Source: an uncultured Selenomonadaceae bacterium (GTDB lineage Bacteria > Bacillota > Negativicutes > Selenomonadales > Selenomonadaceae). From it: a stretch of DNA of 64,000 bases. Both the position numbers and the translations under genes were made by a program. The stretch spans positions 81,364 through 145,363 of the forward strand of contig CAJOCQ010000004.1 of assembly GCA_905233135.1 (NCBI GenBank). The letters are read 5' to 3'. A model generated the notes under the pieces. The model was not told the DNA's origin. It worked only from the letters and a program-made list of their open reading frames with translations, and did not search any database. Below, piece by piece: positions 34,660 through 42,607 of the stretch. How positions within the stretch are numbered: position 1 is the first letter of the stretch; each line of letters begins with the position of its first letter.

Positions 34660-35588
34660 TAACTGAGTACCAATTCGCCTTTTTCGCTAAGTTGCCACAT
34701 ACCTTTAAAAATTGCAGGCTTGACGACGCGAATATTTGCATAGTTGCCGCCGCTGTAATTTGAATCGAAGACAAAAACCATTGCGCGTGCGCCGTGATAA
34801 TTATCGTTATAATTTTTGACATTCGGCACAACGGCAAAGGTATTACTTTCGACTTCGTACGCCCAATATTCGCCGTTAATAGCCTGCGCGGCAATTTCAA
34901 ATTGCGGCTCCAGCGCGGGGTTGTTCATACGTTCGTTGAAATTTTTGCAGTTGAAAGCGCGTATTTGATATTTGTTAAAAAATTCGTTACGCTTGACGCG
35001 CCTTTCATTCGGCGCAAAATTATTCAGCGCGTTAAAATCTGCAATAAAATCTTTGCACTTGTCAAGCAAAGTTGGCGGCGGCGACGCGGCATAAGGCGAC
35101 GCGGTAAGCGGCGCAGATTTTTGGAGAGTTATCGGCGGGCGCGTTTCAACAGTCGGCGTATTTTTAATTTTATTTTCGAGACTTTCAAGGCGGTTTCTAA
35201 GTTCGTAATTTTCGCCGCTCAACGTTGCAATTTCTTTATCCAAATTGGCAAATCTGGAATTTTTTTCTTTGAGTTCTTTAAAATCTTTTGTCAAGTTGTT
35301 AATTCTGGAAAGCAGGCTGTTTCTTATCAGCAACAAAATAATTACAACAAGCAAAGAAATTACAATCCCACCAATAGCAATATAACCTGTATTGGAGCCG
35401 AAAGGCGCGGTTGCAATTTCTATTTTCGTAGGTATTTCTTTTATTTCAGTGTTGATTGCATCAATTTTTGTTTGAAATTCTTGCTTTGTAATGGGCGTCA
35501 ATGTTGTTTCCGGAGTTTCACCGGGCGGCAATCCTAAACCTTCATTTGATTGAACTTCAGGCGGCTGGCTTGCGTAAGCTTCATTCAT
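34659..35588 (-). CDS. membrane-anchored coiled coil plus cassette C-domain protein
   Basis: 309 residues. A membrane helix lies near residues 65-90 (IGGIVISLLVVIILLLI), followed by a coiled coil (about 95-145) and a diverged C-domain (FAVVPNVKNYNDNYHGARAM). The N-terminal 60 residues are Pro/Thr-rich. This paralogue is the membrane link for the family. It overlaps the start of the Hsp70-like gene by 8 bases, so expression is tightly coupled. Confidence 0.75.
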   Translation of the reverse strand: MNEAYASQPPEVQSNEGLGLPPGETPETTLTPITKQEFQTKIDAINTEIKEIPTKIEIATAPFGSNTGYIAIGGIVISLLVVIILLLIRNSLLSRINNLTKDFKELKEKNSRFANLDKEIATLSGENYELRNRLESLENKIKNTPTVETRPPITLQKSAPLTASPYAASPPPTLLDKCKDFIADFNALNNFAPNERRVKRNEFFNKYQIRAFNCKNFNERMNNPALEPQFEIAAQAINGEYWAYEVESNTFAVVPNVKNYNDNYHGARAMVFVFDSNYSGGNYANIRVVKPAIFKGMWQLSEKGELVLS

Positions 35589-37530
35589 AATTAAGCATCT
35601 CCATCAAGTTTTTCAATTCAACAATAAAAATCGGCTCAAGGAAGATATTTTTAACGTCCTGCCCTTTTTCGTCAACGTAATAAGAATTTGTTGCGCGGAT
35701 TAAATCTTCAATCGAATCTTCGTCGAGCGGGACTCCTTCAGACCAAAGTTTTTGAGAATTATTGAAGGCGTCGATAAACTTTTTAAATTCTTCCAAGCTG
35801 TAAACATTAATACCGCTGCGAACATCATGCGCACTGATAAAATCTTCTGCAGAAAAATTTTCGCCTTCCTGCGAAAATTCCGCGCCTGCAAGTACCGCGT
35901 TTGCAACATATTGGTCTGCGCCTTCGCCGAACAAATCGGCTTTAATTCTGTCTTCGTCAAAGAAAACTTTATGGTTATTCGGCTTATCGGAAATCATACC
36001 GCTTGCAACTTCGACTTTCGGTTGGTGGCTCAAGTCAAGATAAAATTTTCTGTGCTTTTCGAGCCCCGACGCTTGAATTAACATATTTTCAAGCACTGAC
36101 AAAAATTTATTTCCCTCAATGTCATTACCGACAGTCAACCATTTAAAAATTCTGGAACCGTTGCCGCCGACAAAAATGCGCGGCAATTTATCTTCTTTGT
36201 AATGGTTATCTTCGTGGAGCTTGCCGAGCAATTTTCCTAGATAGTAGAAAAGCCCCGCCATTGCAAGTTGCGAGCCTTGCAAAACTGCGCGAACTTCTTC
36301 CTGTTCGGTTTTAAATCCCAAGTCCTTAATATATTTTTCACTGTGGTCTCTCATAGCGGCGTCCATAACTGCGGCGCGTTGTTCGCCGTCCTCAAGCGAA
36401 ATGTTATCAATATAATTTGCGGTGCTGTCTTCAACGAAAAATTGATAATTATCGTAAATCGGCTTGAACATATAACGCCCCGCGTACTGAATCGAAGTAT
36501 GATAAATAATTCTGCCGGGCTGTTCGCTGATAATCGTAATATCTGTAGTGCCCGCGCCAATGTCGATACAAACTGCGCCTTGATCAAAGTTCGTACCTTT
36601 TTTGTCAGCCGCGCCGCCTTTCTTTTCGTTATGCAACCTGTTAAAGTAGTACGCACTTGCATTACTTTCAGACCAACTTATAATTTCGTTTTTGTCGTAA
36701 GAGTAGCCGCTGTTTTCATACGCGGCTTCAACTGCATTGCGGCAAGTTGTTTCAAAAGTCATCTTTTGGTCTTCTGAAAAAGCGGTAGGGTATGAGAAAT
36801 TCCAGTTAATATTTTTGACATTTGCGGCGGCGGCTTCAACCAACGCCTGCAAGCAAATTTGTCCAATGTAAGCTGAAGTTTTAGCCTTGCCGCGTTTATC
36901 GCCTTTCCATTTCAAATTGGCGTCAATATCCTGTTTAAGGCGTGCAAAAGTTTCCGCGTTGTCAGATTTCAACATAAAAACGTGTCCGTCAATCAACGGG
37001 CGAATATCGTCGGCGGCGTGCAACAAATGGAAAATGCTTAAGAAAGAGCCGTCATCTTGATATTTTGTATTCGGAATAAAATTCGCCAGCAACTGTGCAA
37101 GTGCGCCGCCCGTTTCCGTAACGTGGAAAAGGCGCGGTTGCAATACCAATGGACGCGCGGCAGATTTATTTTCGCGGAAATAAAGCATTGTGGAACTTGT
37201 ACCGAAGTCAACGCCAATTTTCCAATCTGCGCTTTGAACGGTTTTGGGACGCTCCAATAATTTTTTATCCATTAAAACTAAACCGACTTCAAAAATATTT
37301 CCGCGCGCCTCGTTGCTTTTATAAGAACAAATTAAAGCTTCAGGGAAAACATTTAACTTGCTTGCGAATTTATTTAACTTGCCGTCATGCCCGCCCGCTT
37401 TAAAATCTTCGCTAATTTCCGCGCCGAAAACATATGGCTTGACGTAGTAAATATCGTTTGCCAATTCGTCGCCTTGATAATAATTTTCTTTCAAGTTGCA
37501 AGTTAGGCCAAATTTCGATAACGGGCACAT
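35581..37530 (-). CDS. Hsp70/actin-fold ATPase
   Basis: About 649 residues if translated from the ATG at 37530. Residues 1-100 are an unrecognised region. The ATPase core has the phosphate-1 motif IGVDFGTSSTMLYF (residues 105-118), the connect-1 region SWSESNASAYYF, phosphate-2 CIDIGAGTTDITI and an adenosine motif FVGGNGSRIF. It differs from DnaK in the absence of a substrate-binding domain. No SD precedes ATG 37530, and the gene overlaps the next upstream frame by 119 bases. It may be the C-terminal part of one larger protein (see findings). Confidence 0.8.
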   Translation of the reverse strand: MCPLSKFGLTCNLKENYYQGDELANDIYYVKPYVFGAEISEDFKAGGHDGKLNKFASKLNVFPEALICSYKSNEARGNIFEVGLVLMDKKLLERPKTVQSADWKIGVDFGTSSTMLYFRENKSAARPLVLQPRLFHVTETGGALAQLLANFIPNTKYQDDGSFLSIFHLLHAADDIRPLIDGHVFMLKSDNAETFARLKQDIDANLKWKGDKRGKAKTSAYIGQICLQALVEAAAANVKNINWNFSYPTAFSEDQKMTFETTCRNAVEAAYENSGYSYDKNEIISWSESNASAYYFNRLHNEKKGGAADKKGTNFDQGAVCIDIGAGTTDITIISEQPGRIIYHTSIQYAGRYMFKPIYDNYQFFVEDSTANYIDNISLEDGEQRAAVMDAAMRDHSEKYIKDLGFKTEQEEVRAVLQGSQLAMAGLFYYLGKLLGKLHEDNHYKEDKLPRIFVGGNGSRIFKWLTVGNDIEGNKFLSVLENMLIQASGLEKHRKFYLDLSHQPKVEVASGMISDKPNNHKVFFDEDRIKADLFGEGADQYVANAVLAGAEFSQEGENFSAEDFISAHDVRSGINVYSLEEFKKFIDAFNNSQKLWSEGVPLDEDSIEDLIRATNSYYVDEKGQDVKNIFLEPIFIVELKNLMEMLNYE

Positions 37531-38944
37531 CGTTTTGAATGTAAATCAATTCGCGCAGTGAATAAACTTTGCAATAACGATAAATTGCGCCGCCGCCGTT
37601 GCCGCTGAGCGGGAAATTAAAATACACGTAAATATTTTCTTCGTCTTCGGAAATTGAAAGGTTATCTGCAATTTCGGCGGGCGTGAAATATTCCAGCAAT
37701 TCATTTTTAAGCGGCAAAATTGGAGTCAAGCCGCTGTCCGCCAAAACAGTAATACCTGCGATTGAATTGTTAAGCGAGCCGGGAAAAGCGTTGCCGGGTT
37801 CAATAACCGCCATTCTTTCGTGGAAGAAATCTTCGGGGCGGCGGTATTCGACGTTGACAATTTTATTATCGACTTTGACTTTGAGGGGAATTTGCCCGAT
37901 TTTATTTCTTTCGCCGCTTAAAGCTTCTTCGGTAACGTCATTTGCATTGACGCCTTGCCAAACTATCAACTGCGCGGGGTTAATATTTTCTTGGTTGGCA
38001 AATTCCTGAACCATTTCGGGCGAAACAAGAATAATTTTTTTATCGGAGCGTTCGGGATTTGTCAAAAGTCTAACGTTAGAATCTTCAAAAGAAACTTCCT
38101 TGCCTGCAATAGTTTCATTTAGCAAACGTGAAACGCCTTTATGCAAATTCAAATGCGAAGGCGTAAAAGAAAAACTTTGATTGACTGTAGCAATATTAAT
38201 ATCTTTAATAAATTTTTGTACGCAATTCAACAAGCTGACGCGGAGCATTTCGGCTTCTCGCGCAGAATTTGCGTCGGCGTTTTGCGAAAGTTGCAAAGTT
38301 TGAATATTTGTTTGAAGTGTACGCAGCCAAACATTTAAAGCTTCGCGTTCCATTGGTTGAAGTTCGTTAACAGGGTCGGTTAAATATTTGCCGTTGTTGC
38401 TCCAAGGGCGCGGAATTTGCCCGCCGAAAACGCTCGGATAATCAGCCGCGCTTGTTACTAAAGTTGCCGGCGAAGTTATTGCAATGGGCTTGCCGTTGAA
38501 GTAAATAATGTACAAATCAGTAAGCCACGAATTAACATCGCCGTTGATAGATTCTTTTGGAACCAACGCCTTTAAAACTTTCGCCATATTTGATTCATCG
38601 GCGGCAAGGTCAACATATTCGACTTTCAAATTAACTTGCTTTAAATCTTTGAGCGCGAACATTGCCAAAATTGAACGCCATTCGCCCTCAATTTTTTTTG
38701 TAAGCCCTTGTATAAATTCTCTTGCGTCTTCAATCCCGAAAAGTGCCATTCTGAATAAAAGCGGGCGCGCCCAAACATCGGGGATTGAGCTGATAACTTC
38801 CAAATTTTGTGCTTCGGCAACTTCCAAACTGTTTGCAAGCTTGCTTAAAAAATCACTGTTATTATTTTCTTGCCATTTGCCCGCGAAGTCTTTAACGATT
38901 GGGTCTAAATTCGGGTCTATTTTCGGCAACATTGAAATATACAT
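37412..38944 (-). CDS. large conserved cassette protein, probable N-terminal part of the Hsp70-like protein
   Basis: 510 residues starting at ATG 38944 (AGAAGGGAGA SD); an upstream start would read into repeat copy G. Helical N-terminus with VWARPLLFRMALFGIEDARE and EWRSILAMFALKDLK. The C-terminal end is atypical: after IYIQNDVPVIEIWPNL the frame turns into a basic Arg/Leu-rich tail, while the other frame continues with LKENYYQGDELANDIYYV. A plus-one shift here would give one protein of about 1,140 residues with the ATPase. No other domain recognised. Confidence 0.75.
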   Translation of the reverse strand: MYISMLPKIDPNLDPIVKDFAGKWQENNNSDFLSKLANSLEVAEAQNLEVISSIPDVWARPLLFRMALFGIEDAREFIQGLTKKIEGEWRSILAMFALKDLKQVNLKVEYVDLAADESNMAKVLKALVPKESINGDVNSWLTDLYIIYFNGKPIAITSPATLVTSAADYPSVFGGQIPRPWSNNGKYLTDPVNELQPMEREALNVWLRTLQTNIQTLQLSQNADANSAREAEMLRVSLLNCVQKFIKDINIATVNQSFSFTPSHLNLHKGVSRLLNETIAGKEVSFEDSNVRLLTNPERSDKKIILVSPEMVQEFANQENINPAQLIVWQGVNANDVTEEALSGERNKIGQIPLKVKVDNKIVNVEYRRPEDFFHERMAVIEPGNAFPGSLNNSIAGITVLADSGLTPILPLKNELLEYFTPAEIADNLSISEDEENIYVYFNFPLSGNGGGAIYRYCKVYSLRELIYIQNDVPVIEIWPNLQLERKLLSRRRIGKRYLLRQAICFRRGN

Positions 38945-39002
38945 TGAAAGTCTCCCTTCTTCGTTTTTTAGATTTTTGGTAAATTTATTTTTATCACGAA
39001 CA

Positions 39003-39122
39003 ACGGCATTTCTTTCTTTTTGTAAAAAGAAAGAAACGCCTGGCAAAGAAAGAAAAACTTCCACGCCGCGAGAACCGCCATCACGGCGGTAAACGCGGCC
39101 GGCGCACGTCCTGTGCGCCGTG
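39003..39122 (+). repeat. interspersed structured repeat, copy G (core type III)
   Basis: Arm as in copy A (GGCATTTCTTTCTTTTTG, AAAAAGAAAGAAACGCCTGGC). The core matches copy F with compensatory change: the second stem is CGGCGCAC/GTGCGCCG instead of CGGCGCGC/GCGCGCCG. The remaining gap to 39261 holds several short GC-rich palindromes but no gene. Confidence 0.82.
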
Positions 39123-39261
39123 CCCTAGCAAGCGCGTGCTTTTTTAAGTTGCAATTTCAAGCTTAGGAAATAGCAAGTGCCGCGCGTCCTGCGCGAGGGG
39201 CGGCTCACATCACGTTCGCCGCTTTTTATTTTTCTTTGTAAATTAATTTCCTGTAAAAATT

Positions 39262-40698
39262 TTAAAAATCGCAAGCATCATAAAGGCGGCGCAAAAATTT
39301 ACCGAAACCTTCGGTATCTGAATAATTTTTTTGCGGCGGCTCGCACAATCTGCACCATATTTCGTGAAAATCCAATTCTGTATTGCCGTTGTCGCAATTT
39401 CTGAAAGCTGTTATGTCATTCACGCGCGCCGAATTTGCGCTGAACATATTGGAATTTATCAGATTGACCGTGCGCCCGTCCAAAGTTTCAATCTGCTTTA
39501 ACCACGTTACAAAGGATTCAACATAATCATCAAAATTTTTCAACGCCCGCGCGTCAATGTCAACGCCTTTCAACATATCAACAAACCACGGGTATTGATA
39601 TTCGGGAAGTTCGCCCGCAATTAATCTGTTGATTACGGGCTTTATCAAATGCACGTACGCCAAAATAAATCGCACGTACTTTACAAAAAGGTAACGGAAA
39701 TTTTGTTTGCCGTCGTAAATGCTGGGGAAATCGTCCCAATTAAACGAAATATTTTTTTCGTCGCCGTGACAAATATATTTAAAGGAAGTGCCATAGCCGT
39801 CAGAATTTTTTTGGAAAAAGTCAACCGCCGCAAGTGCCGCGTAAAGTTCGACAATGTGCGAATCGTTGACTTGTTCGCGTGCGCCGACGCTGAAATTTTT
39901 TACGTGCGCCGTCGAAGAGTCGCCTATCAAATACATTGTGTCAAAAACATTGTCGCGTTGAGAATAATATTTTAAAGCCGCCTTTGTATTTATTAAAAAT
40001 TCTTCGGAGCGTGCAAAAAGTTCGTCGCTTGAACCTTCGGGCGTAAAATCAAAATACGGCAAAATTAACGCGCCGCCAATCGAAATTCGGGATTCTCTTT
40101 TTTTAAATTGAGTTCTCAAAAGTCTTGAAATGGTAGGAAGCCCCGCCGCGCCCGTGCCGCCGAAAACCGAGCCCGCTATAAAAATTTTTGCCGTATCACT
40201 ATTAGAATCGTTTTTCAAATTATTAAATAAATCGTCCCATTGTTTACGCTCCGTCAACAAAACGTAATTTTGCGCCAAAACTGCCGCGCCTATCGAAGGG
40301 TGTCCTCTGAAACCTTGATTAAGGCGCGTGTTTCTTTCTTTTGCGGTAAAAAGCGTTTCGTACAAAGTGCCTATAGGATTTCCGCGATACATAGGATAAG
40401 CCATCATATCGTCCAGCGTTGTATCGTGGCGCGTAGGGTTCCAAGGGTAGGGTTTAATAATTGTAACTTTGTTTTTAAAGAGCGGGGTATCGTTGCCGAC
40501 TTTCAAATTTTGAAATTCTTCAAAGTTGCGGAGCGCACTGCTCATTCTGTCCAAATTGCCGTTGCCTGTATCGGGGTCGATTGAAAAAATTTTAAGTTTG
40601 CTCTTGCCTTCGGGCAAAATTCCTGCAACGCTCAAATGTAGCAGAGACTCCATAACTTTTGCGCCGCTGCCGCCTATTGATAAAAAATAATACGCCAT
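39262..40698 (-). CDS. tubulin-like GTPase (Tubulin_2-type)
   Basis: 478 residues. The N-terminus FLSIGGSGAKVMESLLHL has the first nucleotide-binding turn of the tubulin/FtsZ superfamily, and IFIAGSVFGGTGAAGLPTI is the glycine-rich tubulin signature (GGGTGTG in FtsZ). No membrane helix. The C-terminal half is long and unlike FtsZ. FtsZ proper would be elsewhere. It starts 9 bases after the preceding membrane protein gene, and is followed, after repeat copy G, by the Hsp70 part of the cassette. Likely forms a polymer or GTP switch; inference only. Confidence 0.8.
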   Translation of the reverse strand: MAYYFLSIGGSGAKVMESLLHLSVAGILPEGKSKLKIFSIDPDTGNGNLDRMSSALRNFEEFQNLKVGNDTPLFKNKVTIIKPYPWNPTRHDTTLDDMMAYPMYRGNPIGTLYETLFTAKERNTRLNQGFRGHPSIGAAVLAQNYVLLTERKQWDDLFNNLKNDSNSDTAKIFIAGSVFGGTGAAGLPTISRLLRTQFKKRESRISIGGALILPYFDFTPEGSSDELFARSEEFLINTKAALKYYSQRDNVFDTMYLIGDSSTAHVKNFSVGAREQVNDSHIVELYAALAAVDFFQKNSDGYGTSFKYICHGDEKNISFNWDDFPSIYDGKQNFRYLFVKYVRFILAYVHLIKPVINRLIAGELPEYQYPWFVDMLKGVDIDARALKNFDDYVESFVTWLKQIETLDGRTVNLINSNMFSANSARVNDITAFRNCDNGNTELDFHEIWCRLCEPPQKNYSDTEGFGKFLRRLYDACDF

Positions 40699-40707
40699 TT
40701 ATAAGCC

Positions 40708-41202
40708 TCACTTTCTGCCGCGACTCAAAAAAAGTTGCGCCCCTACAGGGGTATATTTAAACGATAACGGCGTTGCAAAAATTGTTACAAGCCAATAATT
40801 TATAACAGCAAAGAAAATAACGAACATTGCAATAACTGGCGCGTTGAGTTGAATACCAATTTGCGCGGGGTAAAACATTGGAACCGCAATGCTTATTGCA
40901 ACTGCCAAAAAAGCCAACACTGCCCAAATTGTCCTTTGCCCGCCGCCCGTTGCATATTGCACTTTGAAGACGAAACTTGACAGCAAAAACCATACAAGCG
41001 CACAAACTCCCGTAAGTGCGCCCGCCAAAAGTACGACGTTTAAATATTTATCTTTCCACGCCGTTAAAGTTATTCCGTTCGACGCGTTGGCAAGTTGTCC
41101 GCCAAAAATATTTGACGCCAAAAAATAAGTCGCTGCAATGCAGATAAGCGTTGCGGCTATAATTGCAAAAAATTTGATAATGATTGCCGTGCTTCGATTC
41201 AT
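40708..41202 (-). CDS. small polytopic membrane protein
   Basis: About 164 residues from ATG 41202 (GAGGTG SD); the upstream extension has no SD. Four or five membrane helices: ATLICIAATYFLASNIF, VVLLAGALTGVCALVWFLL, WAVLAFLAVAISIAVPMF and VIAMFVIFFAVINYWLV. Unrecognised. It is the first gene of the cassette, directly downstream of a strong promoter, and could be the membrane anchor for the tubulin-like protein. Confidence 0.75.
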   Translation of the reverse strand: MNRSTAIIIKFFAIIAATLICIAATYFLASNIFGGQLANASNGITLTAWKDKYLNVVLLAGALTGVCALVWFLLSSFVFKVQYATGGGQRTIWAVLAFLAVAISIAVPMFYPAQIGIQLNAPVIAMFVIFFAVINYWLVTIFATPLSFKYTPVGAQLFLSRGRK

Positions 41203-41246
41203 ATAAATCACCTCTTGAATAAAAACAAAAGCCTTAAAACTGCTAA

Positions 41247-41275
41247 AACATAGCATAAAAAATTTTTAAAGTCAA
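41247..41275 (-). promoter_or_regulatory. sigma-70 promoter of the tubulin/Hsp70 cassette
   Basis: Minus strand: TTGACT, 17-base spacer, TATGTT, about 45 bases upstream of the first cassette gene and just after the leuB terminator. The best-looking promoter of the cassette; internal ones may exist near the repeats. Confidence 0.68.
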
Positions 41276-41276
41276 C

Positions 41277-41322
41277 AAAAACGCCGCGTTGCGCGTTTTG
41301 ATTGTACACGCATTGCGGCGTT
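41277..41322 (-). terminator. intrinsic terminator after leuB
   Basis: AACGCCGC pairs with GCGGCGTT around a loop that has its own GCG pairing, followed by TTTTTGTT on the minus strand. Insulates leuB from the cassette. Confidence 0.75.
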
Positions 41323-41343
41323 ATTTTTATTCTTTTGGCAGAA

Positions 41344-42408
41344 TTAAATTCTTTCGCAAATAATCTCGGTAGCTTCGGTGGTAGAAATTTTTTTGCAACC
41401 TTCTTTGAAGAGGTCGGGCGTGCGGTAGCCGTCTTCCAAAGTTTTGTCAATCGCCGCCTCGATAGCTTGTGCGGCTTTTTCTTCGTTCAAACTGTACCTT
41501 AAAAGCATTGCGGCACTTGCAATGGTGCCCATAGGATTTGCAATATTTTTCCCTGCAATATCGGGCGCGCTGCCGTGAATCGGTTCATAAAAGCTTGTAA
41601 GTTCGCCAATCGACGCCGAAGGCAATAAACCAATCGAGCCGCTTATAACCGCCGCTTCATCGCTCAAAATATCGCCGAACATATTTGAAGTAACGATAAC
41701 GTCAAACTGCGCGGGATTAACTGCAAGTTGCATCGCGCAGTTGTCAACGTACAAATGATTTAATTCAACGTCGGGGTAATTTTTGGCAATTTCATTAACC
41801 ACGCGCCGCCAAAGTCTGGAGCTTGCCAAAACGTTTGCCTTGTCAACTGAAGTAACTTTTTTGCGGCGTTTTTGCGCGGATTCAAATGCAAGTTTCACGA
41901 TTCTTTCAATTTCGGGAACAGAATAAATTTCGGTATCCCAAGCGCGTTCTACGCCGTCAACAATTTCACTTTCGCAACGTTCGCCGAAATAAATTCCGCC
42001 GACAAGTTCACGCACAATCAATAAATCAACGCCCGTAACAAGATTTGGTTTAAGCGGGGAGCCGTCGATTAACGGCGCGTAAATTTTGACGGGGCGCAAA
42101 TTCCCGTACAAGCCGAGCCCTTTTCTTATTCCGAACAGAGCTTTTTCGGGGCGTTTTGAAACTTCGATATTATCCCATTTCGGACCGCCTACCGCGCCGA
42201 ATAAAACCGCGTCAGCTTTTTTGCAGGCGTCCAAAGTTTCAGCGGGCAAAGGTTCACCGAATTTATCATAAGCTGCGCCGCCCGCGTCCCTGTATTCAAA
42301 TTCCAAGCCGATTTTAAATTTTGCGTCAACTTTTTTCAAAACTGCAACCGCCGAATCTGTAATTTCTTTGCCGATTCCGTCGCCGGGTATTACTATAATT
42401 TTTTTCAT
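41344..42408 (-). CDS. leuB: 3-isopropylmalate dehydrogenase
   Basis: 354 residues; oxidises and decarboxylates 3-isopropylmalate in leucine synthesis. Motifs: IPGDGIGKE at the start, [16 protein letters not shown] (substrate loop with the Tyr), [14 protein letters not shown] (metal ligands) and [18 protein letters not shown]. Length and motifs are complete. leuA, leuC and leuD are not in the window. Confidence 0.96.
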   Translation of the reverse strand: MKKIIVIPGDGIGKEITDSAVAVLKKVDAKFKIGLEFEYRDAGGAAYDKFGEPLPAETLDACKKADAVLFGAVGGPKWDNIEVSKRPEKALFGIRKGLGLYGNLRPVKIYAPLIDGSPLKPNLVTGVDLLIVRELVGGIYFGERCESEIVDGVERAWDTEIYSVPEIERIVKLAFESAQKRRKKVTSVDKANVLASSRLWRRVVNEIAKNYPDVELNHLYVDNCAMQLAVNPAQFDVIVTSNMFGDILSDEAAVISGSIGLLPSASIGELTSFYEPIHGSAPDIAGKNIANPMGTIASAAMLLRYSLNEEKAAQAIEAAIDKTLEDGYRTPDLFKEGCKKISTTEATEIICERI

Positions 42409-42442
42409 AAATTTTACCTCGCAAAAAATTTTTTACCTTGAA

Positions 42443-42470
42443 ATTTTACACTAAATATTTTTATCGTCAA
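42443..42470 (-). promoter_or_regulatory. sigma-70 promoter of leuB
   Basis: Minus strand: TTGACG, 16-base spacer, TAAAAT, 35 bases upstream of the leuB start. It is divergent from the secretin promoter. Confidence 0.6.
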
Positions 42471-42488
42471 TTAATTTTTTATTTTAAA

Positions 42489-42520
42489 TATACTTTCTTT
42501 ATTTTTGCGCAAAAGAAAAT
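42489..42520 (+). repeat. degenerate remnant of the repeat arm
   Basis: TACTTTCTTTATTTTTGCGC followed by AAAAGAAAATTAC resembles the arm hairpin of the interspersed repeats but has lost much of the stem, and no core follows. It looks like an old copy. Confidence 0.45.
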
Positions 42521-42546
42521 TACAAATCCCTGACACCTAAAAAAAC

Positions 42547-42575
42547 TTGATATTGCCGCAAAAAAAATTTATAAT
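42547..42575 (+). promoter_or_regulatory. sigma-70 promoter of the secretin gene
   Basis: TTGATA, exact 17-base spacer, TATAAT, followed 33 bases later by the secretin ATG with CGGAGGG. Close to consensus. Confidence 0.75.
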
Positions 42576-42607
42576 CCTAAAAAAATTTTGTAACGGAGGG
42601 ATTAACT

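Noticed and set aside
34794..35537. Plus-strand frame of 247 codons
   Set aside because: Lies fully antisense to the coiled-coil gene at 34659 and has low-complexity Arg/Phe composition, with no start signal.
38508..39092. Plus-strand frame of 194 codons ending in a KKKETPGKERK sequence
   Set aside because: Antisense to the cassette protein and finishing in repeat copy G; the KETPGKERK peptide is simply the translated repeat arm and recurs at copy A.
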